DNA from: an uncultured Lachnospiraceae bacterium
GTDB lineage: Bacteria; Bacillota; Clostridia; Lachnospirales; Lachnospiraceae
Reading direction: 5' to 3'
DNA: 46,797 nt
Assembly (NCBI GenBank): GCA_947630595.1
Contig: CANRIG010000017.1
Span: 1-46,797 of the forward strand
In this document: piece by piece, positions 1-8,070 of the stretch
How the letters are laid out: every line of letters starts with the position of its first letter
How positions within the stretch are numbered: position 1 is the stretch's first letter
Made by a program: the position numbers and the translations under genes
The notes under the pieces: generated by a model
What the model was told of the DNA's origin: nothing
Databases searched by the model: none
Seen by the model: the letters and a program-made list of their open reading frames with translations, nothing else

Positions 1-7
1 GCAAAAT

Positions 8-200
8 ATCAGAAATCTAATATCGAAAATTTAATGTCAGAAATCTAATATCAAAAATCCAATACCGGAAATCTAATATCGAAAATCAATATCAAAAATC
101 TAATATCAGAAGTCTGATGCCGGAAATCCAATATCAAAAATCTAATATCAGAAATCTAATGCCGGAAATTCAATATCAAAAATCTAATATCGGAAATCTG
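8..200. repeat. 14-bp tandem repeat array, about 14 copies
   Basis: Fourteen consecutive units follow the pattern ATCAGAAATCTAAT with scattered substitutions. All are 14 bp except one of 13 bp (78-90) and a clipped last unit. From 119 a higher-order 42-bp period (three units, the first starting GCCGG) repeats, so the array reads open in one plus-strand frame. I see no ribosome site or protein family in that frame and treat it as non-coding. The array lies beyond the 3' end of the minus-strand polysaccharide operon. Confidence 0.9.
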
Positions 201-400
201 CGACACTGCGACAAGTCTGCAGCCAAAATTAATGACCTGTGGTCTGCATATCTGCAGACAAAAAGGCAAAGCTTCGCCATCCCGGCCCGCCCTCATGCTG
301 CCCGAATGGGGGATCCCATTATGACACCGTTCGGGAAAGCATTGCCTTCGGGCCCATACGTTCCCTCTCGGATTTATAAAACCTGTGCCGGCTAATCCTG

Positions 401-617
401 ATATCGGCTGAATCTATAACTGCCTTATATCAATCGGCTCTGTAACTATCAAATCCGTATCAGCTAAATCTGCATCGGCTGAATCTATAACTGCCCTGCA
501 CCAGCCGGCTTTGTAACTACCAAACCTGTATCAGCTAAACCTGCATCAACTGAATCTATAACTGCCCTATATCAGCCAAATCAGTAACCGCCAGACCTGT
601 AACCATCAAATCTGTAT
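401..617. repeat. 71-bp degenerate tandem repeat, three copies
   Basis: The core GAATCTATAACTGCC recurs at 410, 481 and 552, exactly 71 bp apart. The intervening sequence is also shared (for example TGTAACTA-CAAA-C-GTATCAGCTAAA). The third copy is the most diverged. Positions 201-400 between this and the 14-bp array show no gene I can support. Confidence 0.8.
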
Positions 618-667
618 CGAAATTCTCCTTTTCATGTGGACATGAACAGTAAAAATATGTTATTTTG

Positions 668-689
668 CCACAATTTGTGGACAATTGTC
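668..689. other. Overlapping palindromes downstream of the polysaccharide operon
   Basis: CCACAATTTGTGG (6-bp arms, 1-bp centre, 668-680) runs directly into the perfect palindrome GACAATTGTC (680-689). This could be a protein-binding site or part of a 3' structure. It lacks the stem-plus-T-run form of an intrinsic terminator for the minus-strand operon ending at 752. No further feature is seen from 690 to 751 apart from an A8 run. Confidence 0.45.
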
Positions 690-751
690 ACATCAAAAAA
701 AACTCACACCGCATTTCAAGGAGATTAAAAACATTAAAACCAATTGCCGCT

Positions 752-2227
752 TCAGATTATAACTGCACCCAGAATTTTTACATTCCGATCCGCAGCCATC
801 TTGCTTTCCTGACAGATCAGGCGGGCAGATGAAACATCTTTTTTCTCTATAAACAAAACCCCGTCGCAATCATTTAATTCTTCCAAAGCGGAAGCATCAA
901 AGATCAATTGACGATAGTCTGAGAAAACAACGCCGTTTATTCCTTTCACAACCGCAGTGCTTACTGCTTTCGCATCCTGCGCTGCAATTGTGCCGGCTAC
1001 CATAATATGAGGCAATCCCTCTTTAGGGGAAATCGCTGTCTTTACATTCTCTGACACAATTTTGATTTGCTCATCGTAAGGGACATTTGCATAAACCCCT
1101 TCTCCCAGCCGCTGGAACCAGCGGTCGAGAAAACCAAACAATCTCTTACTGTCGGCGGGCTCTATGACACGTCCCAGCAATCGCATGCCAAACTTGTTTT
1201 CAAAATTCTCTGTGCTGCGGATTTTATCCCTCATGAGGAACAATACAATCAAAACAAGTCCCGCCAGAAACGCTCCCAGTACCAGGCCCAACCCAGCATA
1301 TTTCACACCGGATTCAACCGGACTGGAAAGAACCGGAGCGCCGAGTATCTGAGTGGTATCCGATGCTGCAAGATTATTTGCATAGGTTTCCGCCTCTGTC
1401 CGCAGCGCGTTCAGACTTTGTACCGCCGTCGTATAATCATTCAGTATCTTTGTCTGATACTCCTGAATAGCCTCATCCTGACGCTCTGAAACTCCGGAAG
1501 CCAGCACCGTCAGAGTGTGAGTTCCTATCTTCTGCAGTTCCTTGCTGTAAGAGAGAACCCCTTCCATGATTACTTCCATATACGTTTCACAGACATCCTT
1601 GCTGTCGGATGCAATCCGTATCTGGAAGACTCTTGGGTCAGACGATCTGGCAACGGTCTCAACTGCATCGTCCGTTCCGTCTGTGCGGCCGCCCGGATTA
1701 TCGCTGCCTGCGGAAAATGTCAGCAAATACTGCAAATCGGAAATCGGGATATCGGCATCCGCCTCGTAAAGCCATTCAGCCAGACGTCCATCGGAAACAT
1801 AAGATTCATAGGCGACAAGCAGCGTATCCATCAGGCCATTTCCCGACGCCGTATTATTTGTCTCCAGAATGAATCTCACGGTTCCAATCTGAAGATGATT
1901 CGCATCCAGACGCATAACAACAGAATTTCTAATATACTCATCCTGTTTTTGTATGGTCTGAGTCATTTGTTCAATCCCTGACTGATAATACTGCAAACTG
2001 CCCGAATTGTCAATGGATGTTTTTTCCTCCGTTTCCGCTGCACCCAGCTCATTCCACTGCTGCAGTGCCGTCTGATTACTCTTTTCCGTAGCATAATACT
2101 TATATCCGCCTGCCAGCGCAGCCGCAATCAGCATAGCCGCCGCAATCCATCTCCATTTTTTCAGGCAGTAAAACAACAGATCTATCAGATTTATTTCTTC
2201 TTCATAGCAATTTTCATTTGCACTCAT
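752..2227 (-). CDS. Wzz/YveK-type polysaccharide co-polymerase with degenerate kinase-like C-terminus
   Basis: This 491-residue membrane protein is likely to set polysaccharide chain length or couple polymerisation to export. It has the Wzz layout: a short cytoplasmic N-terminus, a first membrane segment at about residues 26-45, a large extracytoplasmic region with helical and coiled-coil character, and a second membrane segment at about 308-332. Unlike a simple Wzz it then continues for about 155 cytoplasmic residues. That tail (about 385-491) has the outline of a BY-kinase/ParA-like domain, with a beta strand before the usual P-loop place (HIMVAGTIAAQDAK) and a closing strand (NVKILGAVII). 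It has no GxxGxGK[ST] Walker A motif, so ATP binding is doubtful. The gene starts 17 bp after the dehydratase gene and is the last gene of the locus. A G-rich ribosome site (GGGGAG) precedes the ATG at some distance. The family call is firm; the pseudokinase reading is inference. Confidence 0.82.
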   Translation of the reverse strand: MSANENCYEEEINLIDLLFYCLKKWRWIAAAMLIAAALAGGYKYYATEKSNQTALQQWNELGAAETEEKTSIDNSGSLQYYQSGIEQMTQTIQKQDEYIRNSVVMRLDANHLQIGTVRFILETNNTASGNGLMDTLLVAYESYVSDGRLAEWLYEADADIPISDLQYLLTFSAGSDNPGGRTDGTDDAVETVARSSDPRVFQIRIASDSKDVCETYMEVIMEGVLSYSKELQKIGTHTLTVLASGVSERQDEAIQEYQTKILNDYTTAVQSLNALRTEAETYANNLAASDTTQILGAPVLSSPVESGVKYAGLGLVLGAFLAGLVLIVLFLMRDKIRSTENFENKFGMRLLGRVIEPADSKRLFGFLDRWFQRLGEGVYANVPYDEQIKIVSENVKTAISPKEGLPHIMVAGTIAAQDAKAVSTAVVKGINGVVFSDYRQLIFDASALEELNDCDGVLFIEKKDVSSARLICQESKMAADRNVKILGAVII

Positions 2228-2244
2228 TCACAGGCTTCTCCCCA

Positions 2245-4092
2245 TCACATATGATCTATCTGATATGTCGGCACAATTTTCTTTACCTCTTCTTTAATAT
2301 CATCTACGTCATTATTACAGAGTTTCTTCAAATTGTCAAGCTGAGCCATGAATTTTTCTTCATCAAATTCAATCGGCTTCCCGACAAAAATCCGCTGATT
2401 TCCCGTTTTTTGCAGCCCTTCTTCAGCCATCAGCAGCTCCTCATAAAGTTTTTCCCCGGGGCGCAGGCCGGTAAATTCTATTTGAATGTCCTCTCCTACC
2501 CTGAGGCCGGATAGCTGAATCAAATTTTTTGCCAGGTCGACGATTTTTACCGGTTCTCCCATGTCGAGGACAAAAATTTCACCGCCCTTGGCCTGGGCGC
2601 CTGCCTGCAAAACCAGAGAAACCGCCTCCGGTATCGTCATAAAATAGCGGATAATATCCGGGTGCGTAACCGTTACCGGGCCGCCTTCCTCAATCTGCTT
2701 TTTGAAAAGCGGAATCACACTGCCATTGCTCCCCAGCACATTTCCGAACCGCACTGCCGCAAATATGGTTTTGGAATGTCTGGCATACATCTGCACAATC
2801 ATCTCGCACATCCGCTTGGATGCGCCCATGATATTGGTCGGATTCACCGCCTTGTCCGTCGAAATCAGCACAAACCGTTCAGCGCCATACTTGTCCGCTG
2901 CCGCCGCCGTCTTGTAAGTGCCGAATACATTGTTCTTGATCGCCTCGTTCGGGCTGTCTTCCATCAATGGCACATGTTTATGCGCCGCCGCATGGTATAC
3001 GATTTCCGGACGGTATTTTTTAAAGATCGTTTCCATACGGTTTGTATTCCGCACAGAGCCGATCAGGACAACCAGATTCAGGTTCGGAAATGATTTTTTC
3101 AGCTCCTGCTGAATATCATACGCGTTATTTTCATAAATATCCAGAATGATCAATTTCTTCGGCCGGTACCCGGCAATCTGACGGCACAGCTCGCTGCCGA
3201 TGGAGCCCCCGCCCCCGGTCACCAGCACAATGCGATCGCGCACATACATCATGATTTCATGCAGATCCGTGTTTACCGGTTCTCTTCCCAGCAAATCCTC
3301 AATCCGTACTTCCCGCAGCTTTTCAATCATCACTTCACCGGTCACCATCTGATATATCCCGGGCAGAATTTTCAGATCGCAGTCCGTCTGCTGGCAAATC
3401 TCCACAATCTCACGCACATCTTTTTTCGGGGCGCTTGGCATGGCGACAATAATCTCATTGATCTGATATTTTCTGACACAATCGAGAATCTTATCTCTTC
3501 CTCCGACAACCTTCACGCCGCGAATGTACGTATTATGCTTTCTCTCGTCGTCATCAATAATACAGCAGATCTTCGCATCCAGTTTATCGCTGACTGTCAG
3601 CTCCCGCATCACCGTATTGCCCGCTTCGCCGGCGCCGATCACCATGGTTTTTCGCATATGCGGCCCATGTACCCAGCTGCGGTACAGATTCCGCAGGAAG
3701 CGATAGCTGAACCGGGTGACCGTCAGGCATAACACCAGCACGGCGCCATATAAAATATAATAAGAGCGGAAAATTGGTTTATAGCTGAAATAATAAACAA
3801 CAATATTGAATAAAACGCTGATTCCGCCGCCAATCAGGATATTCATCAGTTCCGTCAGGCTGGCATACCTCCATAAGCTGCTGTACAGCCGCAAAAAAGA
3901 AAAGATCAGTATGCTGACGATAATATTAATTGCCAAAACAGACTCCACCGAATTCGTATATTCCAGAGGAATCTGATTCCCGTCAATCCGAAAGCGGATC
4001 GCCAGAGCCGCGTAACAGGCCAGCGCCACGCTTGCGGCATCCAACATCACTAATAATATTTTATATAGCAGAAAAGTTTCCTTTTTTTTCAT
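2245..4092 (-). CDS. Membrane-bound NDP-sugar 4,6-dehydratase (CapD/WbpM/PglF family)
   Basis: The protein has 615 residues, normal for the long membrane-anchored dehydratases that convert UDP-GlcNAc to a 4-keto-6-deoxy intermediate for unusual surface sugars. Several hydrophobic helices fill about residues 8-125. A first Rossmann-like region has GAGEAG at 153-158. The catalytic SDR domain begins with the NAD(P) loop TGGGGSIG at 292-299. The active-site triplet TDK is at 412-414 inside STDKAVNPTN, followed by MGASKR at 422-427, as in this family, where Tyr of the classical YxxxK is replaced. The ATG is followed by an A8 run (codons 2-4), a possible slippage site. A consensus promoter with a G8 spacer lies 80-106 bp upstream, so this gene and the following wzz-like gene can be transcribed separately from the glycosyltransferase genes. 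The exact sugar product cannot be told from sequence. Confidence 0.93.
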   Translation of the reverse strand: MKKKETFLLYKILLVMLDAASVALACYAALAIRFRIDGNQIPLEYTNSVESVLAINIIVSILIFSFLRLYSSLWRYASLTELMNILIGGGISVLFNIVVYYFSYKPIFRSYYILYGAVLVLCLTVTRFSYRFLRNLYRSWVHGPHMRKTMVIGAGEAGNTVMRELTVSDKLDAKICCIIDDDERKHNTYIRGVKVVGGRDKILDCVRKYQINEIIVAMPSAPKKDVREIVEICQQTDCDLKILPGIYQMVTGEVMIEKLREVRIEDLLGREPVNTDLHEIMMYVRDRIVLVTGGGGSIGSELCRQIAGYRPKKLIILDIYENNAYDIQQELKKSFPNLNLVVLIGSVRNTNRMETIFKKYRPEIVYHAAAHKHVPLMEDSPNEAIKNNVFGTYKTAAAADKYGAERFVLISTDKAVNPTNIMGASKRMCEMIVQMYARHSKTIFAAVRFGNVLGSNGSVIPLFKKQIEEGGPVTVTHPDIIRYFMTIPEAVSLVLQAGAQAKGGEIFVLDMGEPVKIVDLAKNLIQLSGLRVGEDIQIEFTGLRPGEKLYEELLMAEEGLQKTGNQRIFVGKPIEFDEEKFMAQLDNLKKLCNNDVDDIKEEVKKIVPTYQIDHM

Positions 4093-4171
4093 TTATTTCT
4101 CATCCCTATCGTCTTTCATTCCTTAATCATGCGCAAAACTCTTCCTATAAAGAATACAGACACTATATTTC

Positions 4172-4198
4172 ATTATACCCCCCCCACGCAGTTGTCAA
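4172..4198 (-). promoter_or_regulatory. Candidate phase-variable promoter with G8 tract in the spacer
   Basis: On the minus strand TTGACA (4198-4193) and TATAAT (4177-4172) both match consensus perfectly. They are separated by only 15 bp (4178-4192), and 8 of these bp are an uninterrupted G run (4185-4178). Gain of one or two G would give the favourable 16-17 bp spacing; loss would weaken it further. Transcription would start near 4165, about 73 nt before the dehydratase ATG. This is the longest G/C run I noticed in the window. The promoter call is from sequence; phase variation is inferred by analogy with Neisseria porA and opc promoters. Confidence 0.75.
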
Positions 4199-4249
4199 GT
4201 ATTCCTCCCCAAAGTCAAAACAGAGATCTGGGCGAATAATGATACCTTT

Positions 4250-6193
4250 TCAAGCATCTGCACGCACATACAGGTAATAATTCTCCAAACCAATTTCCTC
4301 TATATCATATCCGGAAAGTATTAAAGGATGTAATGTAATAATATATTTGGGCGCAGAATATCCTTCCAGTCTATAAGGCCAATCACTAATATGAAAGTTC
4401 AAAAATGTACCCTGTATCTTACCATCAACCAATGTATCCGGCGAAATCAGTTCCTGCCAAATACAAAGCCGATATGGTACATCAAGATATGCCTCTGTTA
4501 CTTCTGTATCATTCATCCATGAGTCTGCTACCACTAAAACATCATCTTCCGTTTTTATCCCTTCTATCCCCTGAAAATAGCCTTCCAGCCGTATTCCATC
4601 TCTTTCCTTTCCTGCCAAAAACACCTTGACATCCATTTGGGTCTGATATGCTTTTACAGTACTGAAAAAGCAAAGACATCCCATCAAAAAAAATGTCCCG
4701 TTATAAAGAAGTTTTATATGCCGTTTCCAAACTGCAAATGCTCCCCAAATCAAATATAAAACAAGCATAATTTTAAAAAGAACTATTCCGTTTCTTGAAG
4801 CGAAAAAATATTGCAAAGCATATAAAGGTACCGCATCTACCTTACTGCCCATTGTTGGAGGTATGACTGCAATAAGCAATAATGCGCAAATAATATTCCA
4901 TTTAATATAACGAAACGTTATCCCCTTCTTTTGCAGTTTGTCAAATAAAGATAGAAATATTACAAGAAACGGGATCAGCGGATAATAAAAATACCGGTAA
5001 TGCATCCAAATTAATGTCTGACTGTCACTCGTAGCTGTCGTTGTAAAAGAAAAACACACTGCAGTTAGTATAAGCAGCCAAATCAAAGTTATAAACAAAA
5101 GAAGGTCTCGTTCTCTTTCTTCCAATTCTTTTACATATATAAGCGGAAATATAACAGGAAAAATTCCCCAAAAAATACAGCTGAACACAGCATACGTTAT
5201 GCACGAATTCAGATAACCTAAGTGATAAATCGTCCAAACTGCTCCAACCAAAAATATTGCCAGTACTCCAAGGAGAAGCAGACGGATACTCTGACGTTGA
5301 TATTTTTTTTTCGTATATTCTTTCATACATACGCCTAACGCCAGCAATGCAAAAGACGCGACTACAAGAACACCTATTATTTGTGAAAAAGTAAGCCCAC
5401 TGTAAGCAGCCAGATTATAAACTACTCCACGAAAACGTACAATAATATCTATAATCATAGAAGTAGCCCCATTATAACCTCTGACTAAATCTATCAGATA
5501 ATCTACTCCAAAACAAATCAAAACTGCTTCCAATAAAACTATGGTGCTTTTTCGCTTTTGTTTGAATGACCCCAAAAACAAGATTTGAATAATATAAAAA
5601 AGAAAAAAAGCCAGAACTAAACAATGTCCTATTCCTTTAATATAAAAAGCAGCACATGCCACAATAGAAAACACTGCCACACGCTTTATACTGTATTTGT
5701 CTTCTAATAAATATTTAAAAAAGAGATAAAACGTCCACATCACATAAGGATAATATAGATTTTCCTGCAACAATTTACTTGAATAAAACAACTCCGGAAC
5801 TGCAACACTAAAGACAGCGATAAATATAGCCAGCTTTTTATTTCTCAAAACCGCATCGGCCAATAAATACGCCGGAAAAACAACCGACGATATCAATAAT
5901 ACGTTAATCAACAGCATAGTATGATACGTCTTGCCAAAGTCTCCCCATAAATGTGCAACAGAAAGCAGCCACGGATAAAGCACATCTTTGACAACAGATG
6001 GACCTCCACGGTAATTAAGCGGCATCTTCCGCCAGAGCTCTTTGCTCCACTCCCAATATACAGGCTCATCAGCATATACAGTAAATGCTCCTGTCTTTAT
6101 CGCCAGATAAAAGCGTAGCAAAATACTGACACCAAATATAATAACCAGGCAAAACATAGGACTATATTTTTTTTGTTCAAATTTTTTAGCCAT
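4250..6193 (-). CDS. GT39/ArnT-like polytopic membrane glycosyltransferase
   Basis: This 647-residue protein has about a dozen hydrophobic segments followed by a soluble extracytoplasmic tail of roughly 110 residues. The first periplasm-side loop contains YADEPVYWEWSKEL, whose acidic DE pair sits where GT39/GT83-type enzymes keep their catalytic acidic residues. Such enzymes use polyprenyl-phosphate sugars outside the membrane to decorate a glycan. The substrate is unknown. The gene is visibly AT-rich compared with the polysaccharide genes at 9849-18952 and contains an A9 run (5303-5311) and an A8 run near its 5' end, which could slip. It follows the small 6227-6757 gene by 33 bp. The 157-bp gap after it carries the G8-spacer promoter. 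The family assignment rests on topology and the DE motif, so it is moderately sure. Confidence 0.7.
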   Translation of the reverse strand: MAKKFEQKKYSPMFCLVIIFGVSILLRFYLAIKTGAFTVYADEPVYWEWSKELWRKMPLNYRGGPSVVKDVLYPWLLSVAHLWGDFGKTYHTMLLINVLLISSVVFPAYLLADAVLRNKKLAIFIAVFSVAVPELFYSSKLLQENLYYPYVMWTFYLFFKYLLEDKYSIKRVAVFSIVACAAFYIKGIGHCLVLAFFLFYIIQILFLGSFKQKRKSTIVLLEAVLICFGVDYLIDLVRGYNGATSMIIDIIVRFRGVVYNLAAYSGLTFSQIIGVLVVASFALLALGVCMKEYTKKKYQRQSIRLLLLGVLAIFLVGAVWTIYHLGYLNSCITYAVFSCIFWGIFPVIFPLIYVKELEERERDLLLFITLIWLLILTAVCFSFTTTATSDSQTLIWMHYRYFYYPLIPFLVIFLSLFDKLQKKGITFRYIKWNIICALLLIAVIPPTMGSKVDAVPLYALQYFFASRNGIVLFKIMLVLYLIWGAFAVWKRHIKLLYNGTFFLMGCLCFFSTVKAYQTQMDVKVFLAGKERDGIRLEGYFQGIEGIKTEDDVLVVADSWMNDTEVTEAYLDVPYRLCIWQELISPDTLVDGKIQGTFLNFHISDWPYRLEGYSAPKYIITLHPLILSGYDIEEIGLENYYLYVRADA

Positions 6194-6226
6194 TGTTTTC
6201 CACTTCCAACATTCACAGTCATCTCA

Positions 6227-6757
6227 TTACTGAATACTTGAAATACGCAGATTCAGCATTCCCAGCGCCAGCAGTCTGGTATCCGAAACGCCTTCCATTT
6301 CCGCTGGAGATACAGCATCCGGCAAAATAAATTCAATCCTTAACCGATCCTTCAAAATATATTTTGCGGGAATATAAATCGAGTGTTTTTTCGATTTTGA
6401 TGCGACAAAACTTGTCAGCTTATAACCATTCACATATACTTCTACCCTCTGAGGGGGTGCATAAACCCGACAACTAAATTTCATTACAAGATTTTTATAC
6501 TCTCCCGTCAAGTCAAAACACATTTTGGCAAATTTTCCGGAAGTCCAGGTATGCGTACCCTCATTTAATGAAAATCCTTCTATACAATATGGATTCGCAG
6601 TTGCGTCCTCACGAAAAGAAAGTTTTTCCCCTATCTGATATGCATACTCCCGTTCCGGCGCAGCAACTGAAAAAAAACCTTCCGCCCTTTCACCATATGC
6701 CATATACAATTCCAATGCACCGAGCACCAAAAATAAAATGATCAAACACTTTTTCAT
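6227..6757 (-). CDS. Small secreted/membrane-anchored glycan-locus protein (DUF7024-like beta domain)
   Basis: The product has 176 residues with an N-terminal hydrophobic segment (residues 3-20) that could be a signal anchor. The rest is predicted extracytoplasmic. The pattern GFSLNEGTHTWTSGK, then VYVNGYKL, then a stretch ending FILPDAVSP resembles the beta-sandwich tail found at the C-terminus of some lipid-linked-sugar glycosyltransferases and in O-antigen clusters. Here it is a free-standing protein immediately upstream of the ArnT-like gene, so it may act as a detached accessory domain of that enzyme. The match is from memory of the motif order, not a search. Function is unknown. Ribosome site AGAGGT lies 7 nt before the ATG. 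The gene shares the AT-rich composition of its neighbours. Confidence 0.65.
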   Translation of the reverse strand: MKKCLIILFLVLGALELYMAYGERAEGFFSVAAPEREYAYQIGEKLSFREDATANPYCIEGFSLNEGTHTWTSGKFAKMCFDLTGEYKNLVMKFSCRVYAPPQRVEVYVNGYKLTSFVASKSKKHSIYIPAKYILKDRLRIEFILPDAVSPAEMEGVSDTRLLALGMLNLRISSIQ

Positions 6758-6831
6758 ATTTACCTCTGTTCAGCAGGTCTCCACCTGTCATAAAGGCAGT
6801 CTCATACCTACACCAGATATCCTCTGAGTTT

Positions 6832-8016
6832 TTATTCCTGATTTTCAGAAACATATTCAATCAAATCTGAAAATTTTCTTTTGATCGTTTCCCACTGATA
6901 GTTCTCATCTATATATTTCTTCCCATTCTTACCCAATTCAGCTTTCAGGGTATCACTATTTAACAACTCCGATGTTTTCTTTTCAAATTCGGAATATCCT
7001 TTATACCAAAATCCGGCACGACTCTTTTCGCAATGCGCCTTTAATACCGCGCACACTCCGTTTACCAGTACAGGTTTTCCCAGGGCAAACGCTTCTAAGA
7101 CAACAAGTGAAAGGCTTTCATATCTGGAAGGAAGCGTTAAAAACTCTGCTCCGGCAATTCCGTTAAATTTATCGGTATCCGATACATAACCAAGCGAAAT
7201 AATGTCCCTCTGTTCTGGTATGCTCATACTTGCCTTTCCAAGCAAAACAAGTTTTAAATCACTCGGATGGGTCTTTTTATACTTCTGAAAATACTCAAAC
7301 AGCTCCTGACAGTTCTTTCCCTCGTCCATCCGGCCAACATAAATAATGTATCTATTTAAATGGAATTTCTTTTTAAAAGCATTTCCGGACACATTTGGCG
7401 GCACATCTACTCCGGCACCGCCGCACACATAAGGAATATAATAATTATTATACTTTTTTCTTACCAAAATACGTTCCTCATCTGTGTTAAAAAGAAATGC
7501 ACGCGGCTCTAAAAAAACAGAGCGAAACATTTTCATTTTGAGGAACGGTTCATCATGCGTACATGGAACAACGATCGCCTTTTCTTTTACCTCTCTGACA
7601 CCTTTCACCGTAGGATAATACAAATAAGTAAAAAACACATATACAGCATAATCCTCGCTATGTTCATGAATATACTGAATCAGCTCTGGTACATATGGCC
7701 CCTGTTCTTCCAGCCATAAATATTCTTCTGATTTTTTCAGATGACCATTTAAAAATTTCCCATTAATAATATTAAACTGATCCGGTATCCTGGGTCTTTC
7801 GACTGGAAACCGTCTGACTGTCACACCATTAATAATTTCTTTTTCATGTTCGTATTCATTGTTCCATGTCACATAATCAACAGCCTTAGTAGTCACCACC
7901 TCAACATCATATATATCCTGCATTAACTCTGCCATCTTCCGACACAAAAGTTCGGCTCCTCCATTTACTTCCAAACCATATCGCTGAACTACAAAGCAGA
8001 GTTTCTTTTTCATCAT
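6832..8016 (-). CDS. GT4-family glycosyltransferase (GT-B fold)
   Basis: A 394-residue retaining glycosyltransferase that should transfer an NDP-sugar to a growing glycan on the cytoplasmic side. The N-terminal VNGGAE (residues 17-22) is the nucleotide/acceptor-domain glycine loop. The donor domain starts at about 222 (IIYVGRMDEGKN), and the E-x7-E motif is E300-SLSLVVL-E308. The first two codons are both ATG, so the start may be 8016 or 8013. It is closely similar along its length to the product of 12182-13372 (shared QRYGxEVNGG, YLYYPxVxG and HDEP blocks), yet it is AT-rich whereas that paralogue is GC-richer. This suggests separate acquisition rather than recent local duplication. Acceptor and sugar are unknown. 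Confidence 0.92.
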   Translation of the reverse strand: MMKKKLCFVVQRYGLEVNGGAELLCRKMAELMQDIYDVEVVTTKAVDYVTWNNEYEHEKEIINGVTVRRFPVERPRIPDQFNIINGKFLNGHLKKSEEYLWLEEQGPYVPELIQYIHEHSEDYAVYVFFTYLYYPTVKGVREVKEKAIVVPCTHDEPFLKMKMFRSVFLEPRAFLFNTDEERILVRKKYNNYYIPYVCGGAGVDVPPNVSGNAFKKKFHLNRYIIYVGRMDEGKNCQELFEYFQKYKKTHPSDLKLVLLGKASMSIPEQRDIISLGYVSDTDKFNGIAGAEFLTLPSRYESLSLVVLEAFALGKPVLVNGVCAVLKAHCEKSRAGFWYKGYSEFEKKTSELLNSDTLKAELGKNGKKYIDENYQWETIKRKFSDLIEYVSENQE

Positions 8017-8070
8017 CTATCCCCGGCACATAATGTCATATCTTACACCATGTATATTACTCTCACAATT

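Noticed and set aside
117-395. 92-codon plus-strand frame across the 14-bp array
   Set aside because: It is open because three 14-bp units make 42 bp. There is no ribosome site, and the second half has no resemblance to a protein.
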